Below, piece by piece: positions 18,993-27,768 of a stretch of 64,000 nucleotides of DNA (its first letter is position 1; every line of letters starts with the position of its first letter). Origin of the DNA: Vibrio astriarenae (lineage in GTDB: Bacteria > Pseudomonadota > Gammaproteobacteria > Enterobacterales > Vibrionaceae). Made by a program: the position numbers and the translations under genes. Location: positions 558,001-622,000 of the forward strand of contig NZ_CP047476.1 in assembly GCF_010587385.1 (NCBI RefSeq), given 5' to 3'. The notes beneath the pieces are model-generated. The model ran no database searches and was not told the origin of the DNA. It saw only the letters and a list, made by a program, of their open reading frames with translations.

Positions 18993-19829
18993 CTAACCTA
19001 TGGAAATCGGTCTATTGGTATCTTGTCCCCACTCAGTCCAAGAGCCATCATAGACCGACAGGTTGTGATATCCACACAACTCAGCGGCTAAGGCAAGGAT
19101 ACAAGCCGTCACTCCCGAGCCACACGAAAATATGTATTGGCTGTGTTGTTCACCAAGGACGGCTTTCACGACATCATTTAGCGCTTCAATGGGTTTGATT
19201 CGATGACCATCCATCAAAGTAGCAAAAGGTAAACACACAGAACTAGGAATATGACCGCTTCTTACACCTGGCCTAGGCTCAGGAACTTGTGCTAAGAATC
19301 GCGCTAGCCCTCTAGCATCAATGGTGAGATTTGAGGTATTACCTATCTGGCGCTCTACAAAGTCAGCATCGACAAAATAACTTGGATTTAATACGCCGGT
19401 GAAATTGCCAAGCTGCTTAGCCACTTCGTAGCTTTGAACCACCGGATATCCGCAGAGTTTCCATTCCGTTAAACCACCGTCAAGTATGTAGACTTGCTGA
19501 TGACCCATCGCTTTAAACATCCAATAAGCACGAGGTGAGGCAAACGTTCCCGAGTTATCATAAACCACGATAATCGAGTCTTGGTTAATACCAAGCGCTT
19601 GTACGCGTTGATTAAACTCAGCGTCGGTTGGCATCATATGGGGCAGAGCTGAGCTCTGATCACAAACAATCTTGTCGTAATCAAAGCGCTGACTTCCGGG
19701 AATAAGGTTTTCCGTGTCTTTGTCTGTTTCTGCGGGTATTTGAAACTCAATGCTGGCATCTAAAATCACCAAATTTGGCGCTTCGCTATGCTCATATAAC
19801 CAGGCTGCGGAAACGAGTGGACTGTTCAT
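18993..19829 (-). CDS. sseA: Rhodanese-type sulfurtransferase (SseA-like 3-mercaptopyruvate sulfurtransferase)
   Basis: A 278-residue protein with two rhodanese domains (about 1-130 and 150-275). The active-site loop in the second domain is C236-G-S-G-V-T-A, the motif of 3-mercaptopyruvate sulfurtransferases rather than CRKGVTA thiosulfate sulfurtransferases. VYDGSWTEWG is also family typical. It transfers sulfane sulfur, probably to cyanide or thiol acceptors. Start taken at 19829 with AAAGGAAA 6 nt upstream; an in-frame extension to 19859 would overlap the upstream gene. It is followed on the same strand by no gene and preceded by a small membrane protein, then moeBA. Confidence 0.9.
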   Translation of the reverse strand: MNSPLVSAAWLYEHSEAPNLVILDASIEFQIPAETDKDTENLIPGSQRFDYDKIVCDQSSALPHMMPTDAEFNQRVQALGINQDSIIVVYDNSGTFASPRAYWMFKAMGHQQVYILDGGLTEWKLCGYPVVQSYEVAKQLGNFTGVLNPSYFVDADFVERQIGNTSNLTIDARGLARFLAQVPEPRPGVRSGHIPSSVCLPFATLMDGHRIKPIEALNDVVKAVLGEQHSQYIFSCGSGVTACILALAAELCGYHNLSVYDGSWTEWGQDTNRPISIG

Positions 19830-19849
19830 GACACTTTCCTTTGTGTTAA

Positions 19850-20146
19850 TTATCGACAAGAAACGAATTGATAGTGAGGGCGATTTGAATTGCTCACGCC
19901 CTTGATGATTTGTGCGTGGCTAGCGTGACTGCAATCTTTTGCCATAGGAATAGGGACAACGAAAGGTTCACCTTGATCATCAAACAAGGTCAAAAAACGG
20001 CGATTACCATCAAGTGACTGAGTGGATGTTTGACCAACGATAGGGAAAGTCATTGTCTGCTCAGACCGCTGACTCACCATCAACAAAACGAGCAAGACTA
20101 AACCCATCAAAATCAGTGCAATAATAAATACTTTCGGTTTATCCAT
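19850..20146 (-). CDS. Small single-TM protein, unknown
   Basis: A 98-residue protein with an N-terminal membrane helix (about 6-26; VFIIALILMGLVLLVLLM) and a polar exported tail containing RRFLTLFDDQGEPFVVPIPM and two cysteines (DCSHAS, SCR at the end). I do not recognise a family. It sits 20 nt upstream of sseA and 59 nt after moeB on the same strand, so it may belong to the moeA-moeB-sseA transcript. Confidence 0.65.
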   Translation of the reverse strand: MDKPKVFIIALILMGLVLLVLLMVSQRSEQTMTFPIVGQTSTQSLDGNRRFLTLFDDQGEPFVVPIPMAKDCSHASHAQIIKGVSNSNRPHYQFVSCR

Positions 20147-20205
20147 TTACCATTCGCTCTTTATTGATAGCCTTCAGTACGAAATCTAAGGGCTATCCAG
20201 CTAGA

Positions 20206-20955
20206 TCAGCCGCAAACCGGGCATTGAGGCATCTTCATCAGCTTCATTTCACGCCAAGACATACTCAGTGCATCAAGAATCAGTATTTTTCCTTGTTTAG
20301 GTTGCCCGTATTGAGCGATCACTTTAATCGCTTCCATGGCTTGCACCGCCCCAACAATACCCACTACTGGCGCCATAACACCCGCCTCAACACAACTGAG
20401 GGTGGTATCGCCAAATAGAGCACTTAAGCACTGATAACAAGGCTGACTTTCATCTTGATAAGTAAACACACTGATCTGGCCTTCCATACGGATCGCCGCA
20501 CCAGATACCAGTGGAATCTTGTGTTGAAAACACAACCGATTGAGCTGGTTGCGCGTTTCAACATTATCAGAGGCGTCTAATACTAGTGTATGAGAACTCA
20601 CATAGGCTTCAAGTTCTTGGTCATTAAGACGACCTTTAATCGTGTTAACTTCAATATGAGGGTTCAGCTCGCGAAGTGCTTCTGAGGCTGAGTCGACTTT
20701 TGCACGGCCAACGTCTCGGTCATGGTGTAACACCTGACGTTGTAGATTCGATAGTTCGACAACATCGTCATCAATCAAAGTCATTTTACCAACACCCGCG
20801 GTTGCAAGGTATTGAGAAGATGCGCAACCTAAACCGCCAGCGCCCAGCACTAAGACTGAGCTCTGCTTTAGTGCTTCTTGACCTTCAAAGTCGAAGTCTC
20901 GCAACACAATTTGACGGTTGTAACGCATCATTTCTTGGTTTGAAAGAATATCCAC
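20206..20955 (-). CDS. moeB: Molybdopterin-synthase adenylyltransferase MoeB
   Basis: A 249-residue E1-like enzyme that adenylates the C-terminal glycine of MoaD so that sulfur can be loaded for molybdopterin synthesis. The ATP/Rossmann motif is VLVLGAGGLGCASSQYLATA, then LIDDDVVELSNLQRQ with the conserved aspartate and arginine. Zinc is held by CYQC and the terminal CPVCG. The length equals E. coli MoeB (249). It is 9 nt after moeA on the same strand, the usual moeAB arrangement. Confidence 0.93.
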   Translation of the reverse strand: MDILSNQEMMRYNRQIVLRDFDFEGQEALKQSSVLVLGAGGLGCASSQYLATAGVGKMTLIDDDVVELSNLQRQVLHHDRDVGRAKVDSASEALRELNPHIEVNTIKGRLNDQELEAYVSSHTLVLDASDNVETRNQLNRLCFQHKIPLVSGAAIRMEGQISVFTYQDESQPCYQCLSALFGDTTLSCVEAGVMAPVVGIVGAVQAMEAIKVIAQYGQPKQGKILILDALSMSWREMKLMKMPQCPVCG

Positions 20956-20964
20956 ACAGACGTC

Positions 20965-22200
20965 CTAGTAAAGTGTGTTGTTAAATAGCTGAATCTGTAC
21001 AGTCTCACCAGCCTCAACACGCCCACGCTCGCGCTCCAAGACCACGAAACAGTTAGCAAGGCTCATAGAACGGAAAGCACCGGAGCTTTGATTTCCGGTG
21101 CTTTCTACGACGAACTGACCATTTTCAATGCTGTAAATCCCGCGTTGGTAGTCAGTACGACCTGGTGATTTTTTGAAACCTTGCTTGGTAACGGCAGGAA
21201 TCATCGGTTCAGGTTTCCATTCAGTGCAACCGGCAAGTTTAGCAAGCAAAGGCTGTACAAGAACGTACATCGTCAACATTGCCGATACAGGATTGCCCGG
21301 CAAACCACAGAATAGGGCAGAATCAAGTTGACCATATGCAAACGGTTTACCCGGTTTAATCGCTAACTTCCAAAAGCCTATTTGACCGAGCTGCTCGAGA
21401 ATGTCTTTGGTGTAATCAGCTTCACCGACACTCACACCGCCTGACGTAACCACGACATCTGACATCGACTGGGCTTGTTCAAATGTGGCTTTCAACGTTT
21501 CAGGGCAATCAGGGATAATGCCTAAATCGAACGGCTCACAACCAAAGTTTTCGATCAATGCGGCGATACCATAGCGGTTACTATCATAAATATCACCAGC
21601 GCCAAGTGGCTCACCCAAAGAACGAAGCTCATCACCTGTAGAGAAGAACGCTACCTTTGGCTTACGATACACTGTCACTTCTGCAATGCCCAATGAAGCA
21701 ATCATTGGAATATCACGAGGCGTCAAACGTGCGCCTTTTGGCAGCACCTGAGCGCCTTGCTTAATATCATCGCCAGTCGGGCGAATATTCTGATTTGGCT
21801 TAATCTTGTCTGCTAGAAATTGGACACCATTCTCTGTGACCTTAGTTTGCTCTTGCATGATCACCGCATCACAGTCTTGCGGAATCTTTGCACCCGTCAT
21901 AATGCGAATGCAGGTGCCTTGCGGCCAATCACCCTCAAAAGGCTGCCCTGCAAAGGATTTACCGGCGACGGGCAACGTATCGGTGTTAGATAAATCTGCT
22001 AATCGAACGGCATAACCATCCATCGCGGAGTTGTCGAAAGGAGGCACAAAGATAGGAGAGGTGATTTCGTCTGCAAGTACATAGCCTAGCGCGTCTGGCA
22101 AAGATAAGCTAAGTGTTGTCGTTATTGGGGTTACAGACTCAAGCATTTTGAATAGCGCGTCTTCAATTGGCATAAGGCCAGGGGCATCACAGCATCCCAT
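20965..22200 (-). CDS. moeA: Molybdopterin molybdenumtransferase MoeA
   Basis: A 411-residue enzyme inserting molybdenum into adenylylated molybdopterin. Key blocks are FDNSAMDGYAV, RIMTGAKIPQDCDAVIMQE, the MPT-binding FFSTGDEL and the VVTSGGVSVGEADY loop, then KPGKPFAYG and GLPGNPVSAM. It has the same length as E. coli MoeA. It is the promoter-proximal gene of moeAB and divergent from folE. ModBC at 37.9 kb could supply molybdate. Confidence 0.94.
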   Translation of the reverse strand: MGCCDAPGLMPIEDALFKMLESVTPITTTLSLSLPDALGYVLADEITSPIFVPPFDNSAMDGYAVRLADLSNTDTLPVAGKSFAGQPFEGDWPQGTCIRIMTGAKIPQDCDAVIMQEQTKVTENGVQFLADKIKPNQNIRPTGDDIKQGAQVLPKGARLTPRDIPMIASLGIAEVTVYRKPKVAFFSTGDELRSLGEPLGAGDIYDSNRYGIAALIENFGCEPFDLGIIPDCPETLKATFEQAQSMSDVVVTSGGVSVGEADYTKDILEQLGQIGFWKLAIKPGKPFAYGQLDSALFCGLPGNPVSAMLTMYVLVQPLLAKLAGCTEWKPEPMIPAVTKQGFKKSPGRTDYQRGIYSIENGQFVVESTGNQSSGAFRSMSLANCFVVLERERGRVEAGETVQIQLFNNTLY

Positions 22201-22359
22201 TGGAAATCCTATTTTCTAGTTATATTGGCGACAACTTTACCACTCGGCTTCATTTAGCACAAAGAAAGCATCACCACAGGCAATTTGTGGGTGTAATTAT
22301 GGGAAAATCCAAGTATTCTTGTCAGCCATCCGAAAGGGGTAATATCAAGAGGTAGTGGA

Positions 22360-23013
22360 ATGACAGGTCTAAGTGAATCGGCAAAACTCGTAAAAGCAGC
22401 TCTAGAAGAGAGAGGGCTAGAAACACCAATGAGTGCCAATTCTTTCAGCCGTGATGAGAAGAAAGAAAAAATCCAACATCATATGCGCGAGATTTTGTCA
22501 CTGCTTGAACTTGATCTTACTGACGACTCTTTAGAGGAAACACCTCATCGCATTGCAAAAATGTACGTTGATGAGATCTTCTCTGGACTTGATTACCACA
22601 ACTTTCCAAAGATTACGGTCATCGAAAACAAGATGAACGTAAGCGAGATGGTTCGTGTTAAAGATATTACGCTCACCAGCACTTGTGAACACCACTTGGT
22701 TACGATTGATGGCACGGCAGCAGTTGCGTATATTCCACGCGGCAAAATTATTGGCCTTTCCAAGATCAACCGTATCGTGAGGTTCTTCGCACAGCGCCCA
22801 CAAGTACAAGAGCGCATGACACAGCAAATTCTTGTTGCGCTGCAGACTCTACTTGAGTCTGATGATGTCGCTGTCACCATTGATGCCACACATTACTGCG
22901 TGAAATCTCGCGGAGTGATGGACGCGACTAGCGCAACGACAACGACTGCGCTGGGGGGGATTTTTAAGTCAAACTCCGCAACGCGACATGAATTTTTACA
23001 CGGTTTGCGCTAA
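22360..23013 (+). CDS. folE: GTP cyclohydrolase I
   Basis: A 217-residue enzyme converting GTP to dihydroneopterin triphosphate, the first step of folate synthesis. Zinc ligands are visible in [13 protein letters not shown] (Cys, His) and [14 protein letters not shown] (Cys). [20 protein letters not shown] and [20 protein letters not shown] are near-identical to E. coli FolE. It is monocistronic with its own terminator. Confidence 0.95.
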   Translation: MTGLSESAKLVKAALEERGLETPMSANSFSRDEKKEKIQHHMREILSLLELDLTDDSLEETPHRIAKMYVDEIFSGLDYHNFPKITVIENKMNVSEMVRVKDITLTSTCEHHLVTIDGTAAVAYIPRGKIIGLSKINRIVRFFAQRPQVQERMTQQILVALQTLLESDDVAVTIDATHYCVKSRGVMDATSATTTTALGGIFKSNSATRHEFLHGLR

Positions 23014-23040
23014 GCGAGTTCGTAAACCTATTCAACTTTC

Positions 23041-23068
23041 AAGCCGCTTCCATTGAAGCGGTTTTTGA
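23041..23068 (+). terminator. Terminator after folE
   Basis: CCGCTTC-CATT-GAAGCGG (23044-23061) followed by TTTTTGATTT, 30 nt after the folE stop. Confidence 0.88.
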
Positions 23069-23121
23069 TTTCTATGCTAAGTTAAAATGCATTAACTTGG
23101 TTTTCCTTAAAGGAACTGATT

Positions 23122-24507
23122 TTGAGCACTTCATTCAAAACATTGAATCTTCGCCCAGAGCTTCTTGAAACGCTTGACTCTCTTGGTTACACCGATATGA
23201 CTCCAATCCAGCAGCAAGCACTACCTCAAGTGTTGGCAGGCAAGGATGTGATTGGGCAGGGCAAAACCGGCTCAGGTAAAACAGCAACCTTCTCACTAGG
23301 CTTACTGTCTAACCTAAACGTGAAACGCTTTCGTGTACAAACATTAGTGCTTTGCCCGACGCGTGAGCTGGCAGACCAAGTCGCGAAAGAGATCCGTACT
23401 CTTGCACGCGGTATCCACAATATCAAAGTGCTCACTCTGTGCGGCGGAATGCCAATGGGTCCTCAAATCGGCTCGCTAGAGCACGGCGCGCACATTTTAG
23501 TCGGTACTCCGGGACGTATTCTTGACCACCTAACGAAAGGTCGTATCAATTTGGATGAGCTAAACACGCTCGTATTAGATGAAGCCGACCGTATGCTTGA
23601 TATGGGCTTTGAAGACGCGATTGATGCGATCATTGAACAAGCACCACAAGATCGTCAAACACTGCTATTCAGTGCGACGTTCCCAGAAAATATTGAAGCT
23701 CTCTCTGGCAAGGTTCTGAAAGACCCTCAAATGGTGAAAGTAGAATCCACGCATCAAGGCTCTACCATCGAGCAGCGTTTCTATCGCTTAGAGACTACAC
23801 AAGATCGTGACGACGCGCTGGAAACACTGCTGCTTACTCATAAACCTGAATCATCGGTTGTATTCTGTAACACCAAAAAAGAAGTGCAAAATGTCACTGA
23901 CGAATTGATGCACCGCGGTTTCAGTGTTATTGAACTGCATGGTGATATGGAGCAACGTGAGCGCGAACGTGCATTAACCATGTTCGCCAACAAGAGCATC
24001 TCTATCCTAGTGGCAACAGATGTAGCTGCACGTGGTTTGGATGTTGATAACCTAGACGCTGTATTTAACTTTGAACTATCACGCGACCCTGAAGTTCACG
24101 TGCACCGTATCGGTCGTACTGGCCGTGCTGGCTCAAAAGGCTGTGCGTTTAGTTTCTACAGTGAGAAAGAAGAATACCGCGTTGCTCGTATTGATGAGTA
24201 CATGGACATTGCAATTACCGCTTCAGAACTACCAGAGAAACCGGTAGAACGACCTTTCTATCCGAAAATGCAAACCATTCAGATCCTTGGTGGTAAAAAG
24301 CAGAAGGTGCGAGCAGGCGATATTCTTGGCGCTCTTACCAAACAGGCAGGTATTGATGGCAAACGCATCGGTAAGATCAATATCCTTGCGATGGTGTCTT
24401 ATGTTGCCGTTGAGCATGATGTCGTTAAACCAGCATTGAAACAGCTGCAAAATGGCAAGATGAAAGGACGTCAGTTCAAGGCTCGAGTGATGAAATCTAG
24501 CGTATAA
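23122..24507 (+). CDS. dbpA: ATP-dependent RNA helicase DbpA
   Basis: A 461-residue DEAD-box helicase for large ribosomal subunit assembly. Motifs in order: Q (TPIQQQALP), I (GQGKTGSGKT), Ia (PTRELADQ), II (DEAD), III (SAT), V (DVAARGLD), VI (HRIGRTGRAG). The C-terminal DbpA RRM-like domain (about 385-461; ILGGKKQKVRAGDILGALTK, GKINILAMVSYVAV) binds hairpin 92 of 23S rRNA and fixes the identity. The start is TTG with TAAAGGA 8-9 nt upstream. It converges on the FAD dehydrogenase. Confidence 0.94.
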   Translation: MSTSFKTLNLRPELLETLDSLGYTDMTPIQQQALPQVLAGKDVIGQGKTGSGKTATFSLGLLSNLNVKRFRVQTLVLCPTRELADQVAKEIRTLARGIHNIKVLTLCGGMPMGPQIGSLEHGAHILVGTPGRILDHLTKGRINLDELNTLVLDEADRMLDMGFEDAIDAIIEQAPQDRQTLLFSATFPENIEALSGKVLKDPQMVKVESTHQGSTIEQRFYRLETTQDRDDALETLLLTHKPESSVVFCNTKKEVQNVTDELMHRGFSVIELHGDMEQRERERALTMFANKSISILVATDVAARGLDVDNLDAVFNFELSRDPEVHVHRIGRTGRAGSKGCAFSFYSEKEEYRVARIDEYMDIAITASELPEKPVERPFYPKMQTIQILGGKKQKVRAGDILGALTKQAGIDGKRIGKINILAMVSYVAVEHDVVKPALKQLQNGKMKGRQFKARVMKSSV

Positions 24508-24540
24508 TTTCATTCCAAAACAAGAACTTTTGATAATGCA

Positions 24541-24574
24541 AAAAGGGGCGTTAGTGTTTTCACTAACGCCCCTT
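24541..24574 (-). terminator. Strong convergent terminator dbpA / FAD dehydrogenase
   Basis: A 14-bp perfect stem, AAGGGGCGTTAGTG at 24543-24556 and its complement at 24561-24574, with a 4-nt loop. The T tract is on the minus strand (CCCCTTTTTGC), so it mainly ends the FAD dehydrogenase gene but could also stop dbpA. Confidence 0.9.
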
Positions 24575-24599
24575 GAACATTTATCCGAAAGAAACGGCT

Positions 24600-26216
24600 T
24601 TACGCATTCTCTGCCTGCTCAACCATTGATAGAGCCAGCGCCTCAGCGACTTTAATGCCATCAATACCCGCAGACAAAATCCCGCCAGCATAACCTGCAC
24701 CTTCACCCGCAGGGAAGAAGCCTTTTAAGTTAACACTCTGGTAGTCTTTGCCACGCTTAATAGACACAGGGGAAGACGTACGTGTCTCAACACCAGTCAG
24801 TAGACCATCTGCATCAGCAAAACCTTTGATCTTCTTATCAAACGCTGGGATTGCTTCACGAATTGCTTCAATCGCGAAATCAGGTAGTGCTTTAGAAAGA
24901 TCGGTCAGCTTGATACCCGGAGTGAAAGAAGGCTCTACATCACCAAGCGCACTTGGATCACTGCCTTTTAGGAAGTCGCCAATCTTCTGTGCTGGCGCAT
25001 CATAGTTTTCGCCACCCAACACGTAAGCGCCTTTTTCGAGCTCACGCTGCAAGCGGATACCTGCGAGTACATCACCCGGGTAATCCGTCTCAGGCGAAAT
25101 ACCAACCACGATAGCACTGTTTGCATTACGCTCTGCACGAGAGTATTGGCTCATACCGTTAGTCACAACTTGACCTTCTTCAGAGGTTGCCGCCACAACC
25201 GTACCACCAGGGCACATACAGAAGCTGTATACTGTACGACCATTCTTACAGTGGTGGACCAGTTTGTAATCCGCTGCACCCAGAATAGGGTTACCAGCGT
25301 TTGGACCAAAGCGAGCTTCGTCAATCACTGACTGCTTGTGCTCAACACGGAAACCGACGGAGAATGGTTTCGCTTCCATGTAGACGCCACGCTCGTGCAG
25401 CATTTCAAAGGTATCACGAGCACTGTGACCAACAGCAAGTACAACGTGACGCGATTTAATCTCTTCACCGTTAGAAAGTGTAAGACCTGTGATTTGGCCG
25501 TCTTCCATATGAATATCGTCAACACGAGTACTGAAACGGATTTCACCGCCAAGCTCAATGATCTTTGCACGCATCTTTTCAATCATTGTCACTAGCTTGA
25601 AGGTACCGATATGTGGTTTGCTCACATAGCGAATTTCTTCAGGAGCGCCAGAGGCGACAAACTCTTCAATCACTTTACGTCCGTAGTGTTTTGGATCTTT
25701 AACTTGGCTGTACAGCTTGCCATCAGAGAATGTACCAGCGCCGCCTTCACCAAACTGAACATTCGACTCTGGGTTCAGGGCACGCTTACGCCAAAAGCCG
25801 AACGTATCTTTGGTACGCTCACGCACTTCTTTGCCACGCTCAAGAACGATAGGCTTGAATCCCATCTGAGCAAGCACCAACGCAGCAAACAGACCACAAG
25901 GACCAAAACCGATCACCACTGGGCGCTCAGTCAGATTCTCAGGTGCTTTTGCTACAAACTTGTATTCCATGTCCGGTGTTTCGCGTACATGAGGGTCATT
26001 AGCAAATTTCTCTAGAAGTTCAGCTTCGTTATCCACTACTACGTCTAATGTGTAAATAAGAAGGATCTTGGTTTTCTTACGAGCATCATAGCCACGTTTA
26101 AACATATTAAATGAAAGGACTTCTTCAGCGGCTATACCTAGTTTTTTGGCAATAGCATCAAGGATTGCGCCTTCTTCGTGATCAAGAGGCAGCTTAATTT
26201 CGGTTAAACGTATCAT
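24600..26216 (-). CDS. FAD-dependent dehydrogenase, COG2509 type
   Basis: A 538-residue flavoprotein of the uncharacterised NAD(FAD)-utilising dehydrogenase family. A small N-terminal alpha/beta domain (MIRLTEIKLPLDHEE onward) precedes the dinucleotide-binding Rossmann motif VIGFGPCGLFAALVLAQMG (about 100) and FGEGGAGTFSDGKLYS. The C-terminal signature is GFFPAGEGAGYAGGILSAGIDG. The oxidised substrate is unknown. Start taken at 26216 because family members begin with this domain; the longer reading to 26318 encodes an implausible leader. Shine-Dalgarno is weak (GAGA). The gene diverges from fdxA. Confidence 0.85.
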   Translation of the reverse strand: MIRLTEIKLPLDHEEGAILDAIAKKLGIAAEEVLSFNMFKRGYDARKKTKILLIYTLDVVVDNEAELLEKFANDPHVRETPDMEYKFVAKAPENLTERPVVIGFGPCGLFAALVLAQMGFKPIVLERGKEVRERTKDTFGFWRKRALNPESNVQFGEGGAGTFSDGKLYSQVKDPKHYGRKVIEEFVASGAPEEIRYVSKPHIGTFKLVTMIEKMRAKIIELGGEIRFSTRVDDIHMEDGQITGLTLSNGEEIKSRHVVLAVGHSARDTFEMLHERGVYMEAKPFSVGFRVEHKQSVIDEARFGPNAGNPILGAADYKLVHHCKNGRTVYSFCMCPGGTVVAATSEEGQVVTNGMSQYSRAERNANSAIVVGISPETDYPGDVLAGIRLQRELEKGAYVLGGENYDAPAQKIGDFLKGSDPSALGDVEPSFTPGIKLTDLSKALPDFAIEAIREAIPAFDKKIKGFADADGLLTGVETRTSSPVSIKRGKDYQSVNLKGFFPAGEGAGYAGGILSAGIDGIKVAEALALSMVEQAENA

Positions 26217-26453
26217 AGAGGATGTCTCGTGTTTTACTTGGTGTCTTAGCAACAACCGTCCTTCTCCCCATATCAGAATGAATAGAAAGAAGAGATTACC
26301 GCTCACAATGGCGCGCATTTTACGTTAACTTGAATTGTCTGTCATACTTAATTAGCAAGGGAAGGGAGATAAAGGCTTGGCGCATATTGAAATTTGCCGC
26401 TGAATCAGTAATATCGCCCATCCACAATTTTAGCTAACCAAGAGTTGATGACC

Positions 26454-26777
26454 ATGGCGTTTGTCGTAACCGATAATTGTATACAGTGTAAGTACACCGA
26501 CTGCGTAGCAGTATGCCCAGCCGATGCTTTTCATGAAGGCCCGAACTTCATGGTAATCAACCCAATTGAGTGTATTGACTGTGGTCTATGTGAGCCTGAG
26601 TGTGATGCGCAAGCCATCTTCCAAGAAGATGAGTTAACGGACGATCAGCAAGTATTCATCGAACTTAATGCCGAGCTTGCTGAAGAGTGGCCAGTATTAA
26701 CCGAAGTGAAGCCTGCTATGGAAGAGGCTGAAAAGTGGAACGGTGTGCCGAATAAGATTGATATGTTGGAACGTTAA
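26454..26777 (+). CDS. fdxA: 7Fe ferredoxin FdxA
   Basis: A 107-residue [3Fe-4S][4Fe-4S] ferredoxin resembling Azotobacter FdI. Cysteines in the N-terminal half are C9, C12, C17, C21, C40, C43, C46 and C50, enough for both clusters. The second cluster reads [12 protein letters not shown], with aspartate where proline is usual. The C-terminal extension (about 60-107) is typical. ATG at 26454 has AAGAG 9 nt upstream; ATG 26448 and TTG 26445 are too close to it. It is monocistronic with a bidirectional terminator. Confidence 0.92.
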   Translation: MAFVVTDNCIQCKYTDCVAVCPADAFHEGPNFMVINPIECIDCGLCEPECDAQAIFQEDELTDDQQVFIELNAELAEEWPVLTEVKPAMEEAEKWNGVPNKIDMLER

Positions 26778-26794
26778 GCTCCTAACCAAACATT

Positions 26795-26830
26795 AAAAAA
26801 GCGCAGTCCATATAGAAACTGCGCTTTTTT
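26795..26830. terminator. Bidirectional terminator fdxA / TrmH-like gene
   Basis: AAAAAAGCGCAGT (26795-26807) pairs with ACTGCGCTTTTTT across a 10-nt loop between converging genes. Both strands have a T tract. Confidence 0.88.
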
Positions 26831-26847
26831 GTATCAACCTTCTCGCT

Positions 26848-27588
26848 CTATACGTCACTATGCTGACGGCGCAAGTTATCCAATATAATCCCCGTTGCCA
26901 TCGCCACGTTTAGCGATTCAGCCCCGCCAAAGGCCGGTATCGTGATCTTATCCGTCACAAACTGCTCAGCTTCTTTGCGAACTCCGTGAGACTCGCTGCC
27001 CATCAGTAAAATCCCTTGTGGAGAGAATTTGGTTTTGTGAACGCTTTCACCTTCAAGAAATGCGCCATAGACTGGAATATTCGCTTGGTCTAAATACTCT
27101 GGCAAATCCAATAGGGAAACCGTAACACGAGCAAAACTGCCCATGGTGGCGCGAATCGTCTTAGGGTTATAAGGGTCAGCACAATCACGGCTCGCGACAA
27201 TATGTTTAATGCCATACCAGTCAGCTAAGCGAATAATGGTACCTAGGTTGCCGGGATCAGAAACGCCATCAAGAGCAATCATTAAACCTTGCGCCTTCGG
27301 TGTATGATTTTTCGGCATTTCTACCACAGCAACCGCAGCATTATTACTGACTAAGCTACTTGCTTTAGTCAAATCATCAAGTGAAGCCTCTACACACTCA
27401 TACGCTGCTAGCTTTGTTTGGTACTCTGATAAAAACTCACCTGTCGCAAACACCTGTTTCACCACCAAACTGGTCTCTAGTAACTCTAGAACGTTTTTCT
27501 CGCCTTCAACCAGAAAAAGGCCATGAGCTTTACGCTGTTTTTTCTGACCGAGGGCACGTAACAGTTTGAGTTGGTTTTTTGAAATCAT
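26848..27588 (-). CDS. TrmH/SpoU-family RNA 2'-O-methyltransferase
   Basis: A 246-residue SPOUT methyltransferase. There is an N-terminal substrate-binding domain (about 1-85; LLRALGQKKQRKAHGLFLVEGEK). The knotted catalytic core has motif 1 ALDGVSDPGNLGTIIRLADW, motif 2 LLMGSESHGV and motif 3 IPAFGGAESLNVAMATGIIL. It methylates ribose in rRNA or tRNA using S-adenosylmethionine. It resembles RlmB-like paralogs more than TrmH itself, but the target nucleotide is unclear. Confidence 0.88.
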   Translation of the reverse strand: MISKNQLKLLRALGQKKQRKAHGLFLVEGEKNVLELLETSLVVKQVFATGEFLSEYQTKLAAYECVEASLDDLTKASSLVSNNAAVAVVEMPKNHTPKAQGLMIALDGVSDPGNLGTIIRLADWYGIKHIVASRDCADPYNPKTIRATMGSFARVTVSLLDLPEYLDQANIPVYGAFLEGESVHKTKFSPQGILLMGSESHGVRKEAEQFVTDKITIPAFGGAESLNVAMATGIILDNLRRQHSDV

Positions 27589-27693
27589 AGGTCTCTATTA
27601 TCGTAAGACAACGTGTTGGAGCACACATTGTAGTAGGTGAAAATCGCGCTGTATTATATACCTAAGCGACTTGTAGATGCGAGTTGTTCCAGA

Positions 27694-27745
27694 AAAACAA
27701 AAAGCCTAAATTCCTAGATAGCGCTTTATCAAGAAACTCAGGCTT
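27694..27745 (-). terminator. Terminator after msrAB
   Basis: On the minus strand a long hairpin of about 19 pairs (with a few G-U pairs and one mismatch) starts AAGCCTGAG, ends TTTAGGCTT and runs into TTTGTTTTT. It lies 24 nt downstream of the msrAB stop. Confidence 0.82.
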
Positions 27746-27768
27746 AAAGACATTAAGCAATTAACAGT

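Noticed and set aside
22201-22359. Molybdenum-cofactor riboswitch before moeA
   Set aside because: The divergent gap of 159 bp shows no matching stem arrangement.
26217-26318. Extended start of the FAD dehydrogenase
   Set aside because: The leader resembles a chance hydrophobic stretch, and family members begin at MIRLTE.
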